Source of the DNA: Paenibacillus polymyxa
GTDB lineage: Bacteria > Bacillota > Bacilli > Paenibacillales > Paenibacillaceae
DNA: 48,432 bases
Direction: 5' to 3'
NCBI RefSeq assembly: GCF_018614975.1
Contig: NZ_JAGGNR010000028.1
Coordinates: forward strand, 1 to 48,432
Shown here: positions 42,209 through 48,432 of the stretch, in pieces
Numbering within the stretch: position 1 is the first letter of the stretch
Layout: the number at the start of each line of letters is the position of its first letter
Made by a program: the position numbers and the translations under genes
The notes under the pieces: generated by a model
What the model saw: the letters and a program-made list of their open reading frames with translations, nothing else
The model's database searches: none
What the model was told of the DNA's origin: nothing

Positions 42209-43249
42209 TTATAACTTCGTTTCCACACGTACCGGCTCTTCTGACTTCTCCATCTTGTTCACATCCAGAATATCGAGCAGGAACACGAAGATTGGAATAC
42301 CAATGATCAGTCCCCAGATCCCCAGGAAGTGTTGCGATAGAATCAGTACGATAAAGGTGTAGAACATCGGTAATTTGGTCTTGTGTGCCATCAGCTTCGG
42401 ATTCAGGAAATACGTCTCCAGCGCATGAATGATAATGATGATGATGATCACGATAATACTCAGTTTCAGTCCACCCATCTGATACCCAATCAGACAGAGC
42501 GGCACCAGGGAGATGATCACCCCCGCCACAGGCACCAAACTTAACATAAATACGAGAATGGTCAGTGCAAACAAGTACGGATACCCAAGAATCCAGAGTC
42601 CCAGCATCGTCAGCACCGTATTGAATACAGCAATCAGCAATTGTGCCTCGATAACTTTACCAAAAGAAGAAACGAACTTGTCGCCCAAGTAAGCTACTTC
42701 CGTATAAAACCATCCGATTTTACTTGTTTTGAACTTGGACGTGAACTTGGATATCTCCTGTTTCTGCAGCAAGAAGAACAGACTCAGAATGATAACGAGC
42801 AGTATAAACTCCAACCATTTGCTTAACGCGAAAATATATTTCAATGCATCATTGGTATAATTTTTGATATCGAAGGATTGAAGGTAACTCGCAATCTTGG
42901 AGGCAAAATTATCACCGTCTGCACTGTCCAGAAATTTTATAATCTCGTTTGTCAACTGAACGACCTGATCCACGATCCGTGGTGAATATCTCGAAATACC
43001 AAGCACGATTACCGCAATAACAATCATATAGAGCAGGATGACCACGACTTTATAATTAACTGGAAATAGTCGATTCAGACTACCTGTAATGAAATGCTGT
43101 AGCCTGTTCATGACATACGTCACCAGGAACAACAGCAGAATCATGTGCAGCATACTCCCCATACTGAACAAAATTAAACAGAATAAGAGCAGAATCAAAA
43201 ACCGTCTCACTGTTGCATTTTGTAACCAATCTTTTATCATTTCCCCCAA
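42209..43249 (-). CDS. AI-2E family transporter (YdiK/TqsA-like)
   Basis: 346 aa with about eight membrane segments and a cytoplasmic middle loop (about 110-170). The C-terminal half carries the family pattern GYPYLFALTILVFMLSLVPVAGVIISL, ETYFLNPKLMAHKTKLP and GIWGLIIGIPIFVFLLDIL. Members export autoinducer-2, sodium or other small solutes; the substrate here is unknown. A TTG start at 43249 has GAGGTG 6 nt upstream; an ATG at 43240 is the alternative. A hydrophobic IIVIIIIIIIH stretch is striking but in place for a membrane helix. Confidence 0.88.
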   Translation of the reverse strand: MGEMIKDWLQNATVRRFLILLLFCLILFSMGSMLHMILLLFLVTYVMNRLQHFITGSLNRLFPVNYKVVVILLYMIVIAVIVLGISRYSPRIVDQVVQLTNEIIKFLDSADGDNFASKIASYLQSFDIKNYTNDALKYIFALSKWLEFILLVIILSLFFLLQKQEISKFTSKFKTSKIGWFYTEVAYLGDKFVSSFGKVIEAQLLIAVFNTVLTMLGLWILGYPYLFALTILVFMLSLVPVAGVIISLVPLCLIGYQMGGLKLSIIVIIIIIIIHALETYFLNPKLMAHKTKLPMFYTFIVLILSQHFLGIWGLIIGIPIFVFLLDILDVNKMEKSEEPVRVETKL

Positions 43250-43310
43250 AATCTTCACCTCACAGCTAATATGCCCCATATGTATACGAACTCATGCCCA
43301 CTGTAGTTTC

Positions 43311-43339
43311 AAAAAAAGAGAAGCCTTCCGGCTTCTCTC
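43311..43339 (-). terminator. Terminator after trxB
   Basis: AGAGAAGCC and GGCTTCTCT around TTCC/GGAA, followed by seven T on the minus strand. Confidence 0.85.
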
Positions 43340-43402
43340 ATTTCATGAGACTTCCCGTTGTCTCTTATTCCTAGCCTATGCCTAACCTCACGCATGTCAT
43401 GC

Positions 43403-44362
43403 TTACTTATCCAACGTTTCGCTCCAATCATGGACAATGCTTCCTTCAAGGAATTTCTCACAATCCATCGCGGCCATACACCCTGATCCTGCAGCCGTAA
43501 TGGCTTGACGATACTTCGTATCCTGAACATCACCACAGGCAAATACACCCGGTATATTGGTCTCCGTCGTTCCCGGTTTAACCACAACATAGCCATGTTC
43601 GTCCAGTGTGATCGCATTACCCAGGAATCCGGTATTTGGCGTGTGACCAATGGCAACAAATACACCATCCGCTTCAAGCAACTCTTCCTGCCCCGTCTCA
43701 TTATTGCGTACCTTCAGCCCTTTGACACCCATTGCTTCAGGCACGACCTCAAGTGGAGTACGGTTCAGTGCCCACTTCACCTTCTCATTGCTGCGAGCCC
43801 GATCCTGCATAATCTTGGATGCACGCAATTCATCACGGCGGTGAACCAATGTGACGTCTGTTGCAAAACGAGTCAGGAAACTCGCTTCCTCCATCGCGGA
43901 GTCTCCACCGCCCACAACCACGATTTTTTTGCCTCGGAAGAAGAAGCCGTCACATGTCGCGCATGTACTTACACCACGTCCTACATTTTCCTGCTCACCC
44001 GGAATACCGAGATAACGAGCGGAAGCACCTGTGGAGATAATGATCGATTCAGCTTCCAGTTCACCGATTCCTCCAACTTTAACCTTGAAGGGTGGTTTGC
44101 TGAAATCAACCTCTTCCACCCAACCGTTTTTGAATTCCGCTCCAAAACGTTCAGCTTGCTTACGCATATTGTCCATCAGTTCAGGACCCATGATACCTTG
44201 CGGGAAACCGGGGAAATTCTCAACTTCCGTTGTCGTCGTCAATTGACCACCCGGCTGAAGACCTTCGATAACCAGTGGGTTCAGATTAGCACGAGCCAGA
44301 TATATCGCTGCTGTCAGACCCGCAGGTCCCGTTCCGATCACAATCGTTCTGTATTTAGACAT
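43403..44362 (-). CDS. trxB: Thioredoxin reductase
   Basis: 319 aa flavoenzyme that reduces thioredoxin with NADPH. FAD site GTGPAG (10-15), redox pair Cys134-Ala-Thr-Cys137 in STCATCDGF, NADPH site GGGDSAMEEA (151-160), and the C-terminal FACGDVQD FAD motif. AAGGAGG lies before ATG. It is 40 nt or so from its terminator and separated from the TPR gene upstream by 170 nt, which should contain its promoter. Confidence 0.97.
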   Translation of the reverse strand: MSKYRTIVIGTGPAGLTAAIYLARANLNPLVIEGLQPGGQLTTTTEVENFPGFPQGIMGPELMDNMRKQAERFGAEFKNGWVEEVDFSKPPFKVKVGGIGELEAESIIISTGASARYLGIPGEQENVGRGVSTCATCDGFFFRGKKIVVVGGGDSAMEEASFLTRFATDVTLVHRRDELRASKIMQDRARSNEKVKWALNRTPLEVVPEAMGVKGLKVRNNETGQEELLEADGVFVAIGHTPNTGFLGNAITLDEHGYVVVKPGTTETNIPGVFACGDVQDTKYRQAITAAGSGCMAAMDCEKFLEGSIVHDWSETLDK

Positions 44363-44532
44363 ATAGATACAGCCTCCTTAATAAGGTGAGAGTGTGTTGT
44401 ACTAGCGATGAACTTGCCAAGATGATATCCTACAGGCGTTTACGAGGCCCATTCGTTAAGTTTACCCGTTTTCCCGGTTGTTGTATCCTTCACCTGATGA
44501 TGTCTTTCTGAAAACGAGTGAGGGCCAACTTT

Positions 44533-46266
44533 CTATACAAGTGGTGGCTTGCTGTTACAAACCGAATGAATCTGTTTAGCATACTTGCTAACCGTTGATG
44601 CCGATATCCCATACCGCTCAGCAATGCTTTGATAGGTAACGGGCCGACTGTGATTCTTCGCTGCCAAATATTCAAGCCCCGCAGCCCAACCCTCAATCTG
44701 CTTCGTACCCGGAACCTCCGGATGTACCCGGGATACATAATCCGTCCAGAGCCGTTCCATCTCTTGCTGCAACTCAGCCTTTGCTTCAGACATCTGTAAC
44801 GCACGATCAACAACAGCTTGCCAATGGGAGGTTGAACCAGTGTCCGGTAGCTCTGATGTGGATGGAACCTTCCCAATAGACTTTAAGGCTACAGGAGAAA
44901 AGGGTCGAACCACCTGAGTATTCCGATCCTCTTGTTCAGCCGATTTTAATCCGTTCAATACAGCTTGTGCTGCCTCAAGCAGATCCTGTTCTTCTCCCGG
45001 CTCTTCAATGAAGGATTGCAGGGCCTGCTGCACCTCATAATCACCGATCATCCCAAGCGCATGAATAACCTGCAGCTTGGTTGCCCGATCACCATGACGC
45101 AATGCCCAGAAGAACGATGAGCGAATCAGTGGATCATTCTTCATTTCTTCAGGTATACCACTACCATAGTTCTCCCACTGTCTGAACTGCTCATCAAATG
45201 GCAGATGATAGTGATAACTTAGCTTCTCTGGCTCTTGCTCGCCTTGTCTTACAGCCTCAAGACCTGACAGATAATACCGGGATACTTCGGAACCCGGATC
45301 AAGCCTGGACACATGATGCCATAAACGCTCAGCAGCATCATAACGTTCTGTATTATAAGCCGCCACGGCTGCATAGTGAGCAAGTGCCGGATCAGCAGCT
45401 GTCTCTTCGTCCTTGAGCAAACGCCGGAAGTGAACATAAGCTGTATCGTGTTGGCCCAGAATTCCCATTGTTGTCGCCAGTTTGTAGACTTGTTCGTGCT
45501 GGAATGGCACGATGACACGCAATTTTTTGATCAGAAGCAGTACTTGATCAGCCCGGTTTTCATTTTGATGGAAAATAGCGAGATTGCAAAGTGCATGCAA
45601 ATTACCTGGTTCCTGTTCAAGCACTTCCGCAATAGTCTCTTTGGCTTTGGGAAACAGCCCCATATAATAGTAGGCAAGTGCCAGATTGTTACGGGCAGCC
45701 AAGTAATCAGGATAATCCGATGACATGCCTTCGAGCAGCTCAGCAGCCTGTGCAAATTTCCCTTCTTCCAACAGTTCCCGTGCCTGATCGTGCTCCACTA
45801 CACCTTTACGCGATTTGATTCGATTCAGTTTGGCCGGACGATCCAGCTCATAGTACAGAAGCTCCATCATCTCTTCAGCTTCCGTCATGAACTGACCCTG
45901 GGTGTCCTCCTCCAAGTAGGTAACAAGTGCTTGCTCGGCTTCCTCAAACCGGTCCATATTTGCATAATTGTTCGCCATATAGAAATAACATTCCGTCATC
46001 GACGGATCTACCACTTCCAGCACGTTAGCCAGAATGGCATTGGAGGCTTCGTAATCCCCCTTCTCCGATAGTATACCCGCCATATTACAATGATTCACCG
46101 GATTATCCGGCTCGTATTCAACAGCTTTGCGAAAATATTTTAATGCCTTGTCGACATGATTACGGTCCAGCGAGCGGACAGCTCTTTCAAAGAAGAAAGA
46201 AGCATCCAAGTGAATCGGTATAATATTGGCAAGGTGTCCCTCAGCCCGCACTAGCTTGCCCTTCAT
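44533..46266 (-). CDS. TPR-repeat protein with a C-terminal helix-turn-helix
   Basis: 577 aa from the ATG at 46266 (AGGAGG 11 nt upstream); an ATG at 46296 is possible. At least eight TPR-like helical repeats fill residues about 20-330 (e.g. DKALKYFRKAVEYEPDNP, LAARNNLALAYYYMGLFPKAKE, AAVAAYNTERYDAAERLW). A HEAT-like stretch follows (LQVIHALGMIGDYEVQQAL). The last 60 residues read VTYQSIAERYGISASTVSKYAKQI, a helix-turn-helix. The protein could link protein-protein contacts with DNA or another partner. TPR proteins of this form recur beside trxB in Paenibacillus-like genomes as far as I recall, but no function is known to me. Confidence 0.85.
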   Translation of the reverse strand: MKGKLVRAEGHLANIIPIHLDASFFFERAVRSLDRNHVDKALKYFRKAVEYEPDNPVNHCNMAGILSEKGDYEASNAILANVLEVVDPSMTECYFYMANNYANMDRFEEAEQALVTYLEEDTQGQFMTEAEEMMELLYYELDRPAKLNRIKSRKGVVEHDQARELLEEGKFAQAAELLEGMSSDYPDYLAARNNLALAYYYMGLFPKAKETIAEVLEQEPGNLHALCNLAIFHQNENRADQVLLLIKKLRVIVPFQHEQVYKLATTMGILGQHDTAYVHFRRLLKDEETAADPALAHYAAVAAYNTERYDAAERLWHHVSRLDPGSEVSRYYLSGLEAVRQGEQEPEKLSYHYHLPFDEQFRQWENYGSGIPEEMKNDPLIRSSFFWALRHGDRATKLQVIHALGMIGDYEVQQALQSFIEEPGEEQDLLEAAQAVLNGLKSAEQEDRNTQVVRPFSPVALKSIGKVPSTSELPDTGSTSHWQAVVDRALQMSEAKAELQQEMERLWTDYVSRVHPEVPGTKQIEGWAAGLEYLAAKNHSRPVTYQSIAERYGISASTVSKYAKQIHSVCNSKPPLV

Positions 46267-46296
46267 CTCCCAAGGCACCTCCTCTTTGCATTTCAT

Positions 46297-47094
46297 TCAT
46301 ACTCTCCAGTATACCACATCTTAAGGCCCACTTCTCAATATGTAGTTTCATGTCGTTTATGAAAAAAATGCAAAAGAAGGTGACTTTTCATCATGCACGG
46401 ATGAAATACCATCTTTTTGCTATGCAACTTTTCCTTTTGGATTTACAGCTCCTATTTATAAGGTATATCCAGATCGACAACCTAACATATCCTTAGGAAA
46501 ACCAACAAACATAAACACCCCTCACTTGCCACCCACTCTCTCTTGATATAGCGCATTAGTCCATCCTTGTCGGTTTGCGAATGGGAAAGCAATCGACCCA
46601 ACGTACTTCACGCATGACAACCTATACTCAGGAGACGTTAAGGGGCTTACGTCTTTATTTATTCAATGACATTACCCGATAGACGCGGTTGTTTGGTTTG
46701 TTCCAGACCTTGAGAAGCGGCTAAAAGAACAGCAAGTTGTAATGCAAGAATGGGTAGTGTCTAACAACATGATACTTGTAAGTTAAGTTTTTTGTGTTCT
46801 AATATTTGGTTAATTAAACATTATTTTGTTTTTAATTAAGTTTGTCCCGCTATACTGGGATGGGCTATTTTTTTCTAACCAGCATTAGAGTTGTGACAAA
46901 GATATGCGCGAAAAGACTGTTAACAACATGATTCGATGATTTAATGCAAGAGAAAAATGTCGAAATCTGATTTTTTATGTCAAATTATTTACCTAAAGAA
47001 TCATTTTTACTTATAAGGATTAAAATGTATTGAACTTCTATAAAAACCCAAATATAGTTATCTCATAAATCCAAGAAAGAGGTGCAAGAACGAA
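46297..47094. other. AT-rich intergenic region with a probable gene remnant
   Basis: No intact gene. At 46676-46788 a plus-strand open piece without a start reads YPIDAVVWFVPDLEKRL...MQEWVVSNNMILVS and ends in TAA. It looks like the end of a lost gene. TGTCGAA at 46958-46964 matches the Spo0A box core, but such a heptamer is expected by chance several times in the window. Confidence 0.4.
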
Positions 47095-47664
47095 ATGAGA
47101 AAAAAGATTACCACATTGTTAATGGCTTTAATGTTGTCGCTGTTGTTGATTCCCACTGGGCTGGCATCAGCATCAACAGCGGAGGTAGGCACTACCCCAA
47201 ACCAAGTCTATCAATCTTCAATCATCACAGTGGACGACAATGGTCAACCATCTACTATTACATCTGCTCCGGGCAATGATAACGCAGAGATTCAAGCAAC
47301 AGTTCCCTTTACTGTTGATATTTCTGAACCTAGGAACGGTACGGTAAGAGGTGAGTGGACTTATAAAAATCCCGGTAAAATTGTTACAAAAGTTGCTTTA
47401 AATATGGAATTACAATATAGAACTAGTTTCCTTGATTTTACTTGGGAAACAATTGATTCTCACCCTTTTCTTTATACAGGTGGAATGGGTAGCAGTGAGG
47501 AAAATGAGCACACATTCCGAATTTCAAGCAAAGGGCAGTATCGCGTTAAGGTAGTGGGTCAAGTTACATTTGTTGGTGGGCACCATGACGTATTGATGTA
47601 TTCTGGTCAAAAAGGTTATGATGGTGGTGGAATCATTATCTCTGATGAACCAGAAGCAAAATAA
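47095..47664 (+). CDS. Secreted protein of unknown function
   Basis: 189 aa, with AGAGGTG about 9 nt before ATG. A signal peptide (KKITTLLMALMLSLLLIPTGLA, cleavage after ASAS-type residues near 27) is followed by a mostly beta-stranded mature domain rich in Thr, Gly and aromatics (VPFTVDISEPRNGTVRGEWTYKNPGKIVTKVALNMELQYRT, GQYRVKVVGQVTFVGG). No Cys. I do not recognise the family. It is followed after 62 nt by a small gene on the same strand, with a stem-loop in between. Confidence 0.8.
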   Translation: MRKKITTLLMALMLSLLLIPTGLASASTAEVGTTPNQVYQSSIITVDDNGQPSTITSAPGNDNAEIQATVPFTVDISEPRNGTVRGEWTYKNPGKIVTKVALNMELQYRTSFLDFTWETIDSHPFLYTGGMGSSEENEHTFRISSKGQYRVKVVGQVTFVGGHHDVLMYSGQKGYDGGGIIISDEPEAK

Positions 47665-47678
47665 TTGAAAACATTCAG

Positions 47679-47700
47679 GGAGCCTTTAGTTGTAGGCTCC
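47679..47700 (+). promoter_or_regulatory. Intercistronic stem-loop
   Basis: GGAGCCT and AGGCTCC around an 8-nt loop, followed by TTGATT. A weak terminator or mRNA stabiliser after the secreted-protein gene. Confidence 0.55.
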
Positions 47701-47726
47701 TTGATTCAAATTCAGGAGGTGTAAGT

Positions 47727-48056
47727 GTGCATAATGAACGGGAGGTTCAAATTAAGGAAAGAATACAAGAAAGATATGATATTACAGAGGAATTGTATTC
47801 AGCTTGGTTTACTAAAGAACCTGCTTTGGTAGTGGAAAAAGATAGATTCTATCAAACAGAGTACATTGAGAAGCATCGAGCTATATCTTATCTATTGGAC
47901 AAGGGATATATTGTCGCACAAACAGCAGAAAATGACCCTAAGATGGTTGTAATAAGCATTACTCCTGCGGGGATTGATTTCTATGAGCAAGGATATTTAA
48001 GCGGTAAGGCTAAAGGATGGCAAGTTGTAATTGAACAGAAAGATAGCGAAGGATAA
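47727..48056 (+). CDS. Small winged-helix-like protein
   Basis: 109 aa from a GTG with GGAGG 7 nt upstream. The middle (HRAISYLLDKGYIVAQTAENDPKMVVISITPAGIDFYEQ) has the helix-then-beta-wing order of small winged-helix proteins (recognition helix, wing with ITPAG), but without a clear first helix pair. DNA binding is therefore a suggestion. It lies in line behind the secreted protein and may belong to the same operon. Confidence 0.7.
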   Translation: MHNEREVQIKERIQERYDITEELYSAWFTKEPALVVEKDRFYQTEYIEKHRAISYLLDKGYIVAQTAENDPKMVVISITPAGIDFYEQGYLSGKAKGWQVVIEQKDSEG

Positions 48057-48059
48057 GGA

Positions 48060-48095
48060 CCGCCCAAATTGTTGTGGCGGCTTTTCTTTATTTTA
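48060..48095 (+). terminator. Terminator after the winged-helix-like gene
   Basis: CCGCC and GGCGG around an AT-rich loop, followed by CTTTTCTTTATTTT, directly after the stop codon. Confidence 0.7.
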
Positions 48096-48204
48096 AAATT
48101 AGGTTGTGAGCAATTAAAATCCAAAATATATATATATACAAAATCCTATCTTTGTGGATACATTCTAAAAAAACAAGTTACAAACTATTAAATTGAAAGT
48201 TAAT

Positions 48205-48221
48205 AAAAAAAAAAAAAAAAA
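48205..48221 (+). repeat. Homopolymer A17
   Basis: Seventeen consecutive A in an AT-rich spacer; its length is prone to slippage and sequencing error. Confidence 0.9.
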
Positions 48222-48235
48222 CACCAGATGAGCTA

Positions 48236-48432
48236 TGAACCGCTCCCTGTCAAGTAGACAGTTAAAAAAACAAAAATTAGTTCATTGAGATACCTTTGTT
48301 CGTTGGACATTTTAAGTTAGTTTTAGTGTTGTACAGCACTCCGCTCTCCTTTCGTGGTTAAGCGGCGGAAACACTCCCGGTAACTGTGTTGTTTGTTGTA
48401 TGGCACTTCACGCTCTCTCTTTTCCTCCTCTC
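48236..48432 (-). mobile_element. Possible end of an IS3-like insertion sequence (runs off window)
   Basis: The sequence starts TGAACCGCTCCCTGTC, reminiscent of IS3-family terminal repeats that begin TGAACCG. An open minus-strand frame ends about 87 bp inside this end, as transposase genes often do near element ends. No transposase motif is visible in the short piece available, so the assignment is tentative. Confidence 0.35.
48323..48432 (-). CDS. C-terminus of an unidentified ORF, truncated by window end
   Basis: The minus-strand frame is open from the window edge to TAA at 48323-48325, with last residues RLTTKGERSAVQH. It is highly charged. It could be the end of a transposase belonging to the possible insertion element. 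Too short to identify. Confidence 0.3.
   Translation of the reverse strand, partial: EEEKREREVPYNKQHSYRECFRRLTTKGERSAVQH

Noticed and set aside
46958..46964. Spo0A box (TGTCGAA) upstream of the secreted protein
   Set aside because: A single heptamer is expected by chance several times in a window this size, and no aligned promoter is clear.
1..48432. CRISPR arrays, rRNA genes, riboswitches or T-boxes
   Set aside because: No regularly spaced repeats, rRNA signatures or recognisable riboswitch cores were seen on either strand.

Overview
The window looks like chromosomal DNA from a Paenibacillus-type Firmicute. The evidence is a Bacillus-like core gene order, AGGAGG-type ribosome binding sites, sigma-A promoters, CtsR and CggR operators, a YesM/YesN-type two-component pair beside a sugar ABC transporter, and a tmRNA tag ending in AFAA. 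No database search was possible, so the genus is an inference.

Layout. 1-150: the 5' end of a probable group II intron on the minus strand, cut by the window edge and lying just after a terminator. 204-2244: an MscS channel and a polysaccharide deacetylase. 2433-9716 (minus): histidine kinase, AraC-type response regulator, sugar-binding lipoprotein and two permeases, a complete CUT1-type sugar uptake and sensing unit that lacks its own ATPase. 9946-14699 (plus): a decayed YtrB-type ABC operon (ATPase and permease both broken), followed by a YtrA-type GntR regulator split by a full 2.87-kb group II intron; removing the intron restores the reading frame exactly. 15047-15890: a secreted protein of unknown function, divergent from a 53-aa two-helix membrane protein, with overlapping promoters and inverted repeats between them. 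16230-17259: a small insertion in the 3' end of ssrA (tmRNA), flanked by an 89-bp near-identical duplication of the tmRNA 3' end and carrying a zeta-toxin-like kinase and a small overlapping partner gene. 17170-22443: ssrA, smpB, rnr, secG. 22628-25980: an AT-rich cassette between secG and eno, encoding a small secreted peptide and an ABC exporter (ATPase plus two FtsX/MacB-like permeases) behind a promoter that contains a perfect 17-bp-arm palindrome. 26213-33546: the glycolytic operon cggR-gapA-pgk-tpiA-gpmI-eno with a recognisable CggR operator. 33973-34821: tRNA-Arg(CCG) and clpP with a CtsR box. 34988-37226: two secreted proteins. 37383-46266 (minus): TPR/HTH protein, trxB, AI-2E-type transporter, ROK glucokinase, rapZ, yvcK, whiA and an HPr-like protein. 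46297 to the end: AT-rich DNA with a secreted protein, a small winged-helix-like protein and probably the end of an insertion sequence.

How it fits together. The core follows the Bacillus trxB-rapZ-yvcK-whiA-crh, clpP, cggR operon and secG-rnr-smpB-ssrA neighbourhoods. It combines central glycolysis, carbon-catabolite signalling (HPr Ser46, the CggR operator, a possible cre site at the sugar-binding protein), protein quality control (tmRNA/SmpB, RNase R, ClpP) and secretion (SecG). Accessory DNA sits at the seams: in ssrA, between secG and eno, and at the intron sites. The candidates for undescribed biology are the kinase cassette in ssrA, the peptide/ABC cassette with its palindromic promoter, the secreted protein/small membrane protein pair, and an 18-codon leader ORF whose stop codon abuts the tmRNA 5' end.
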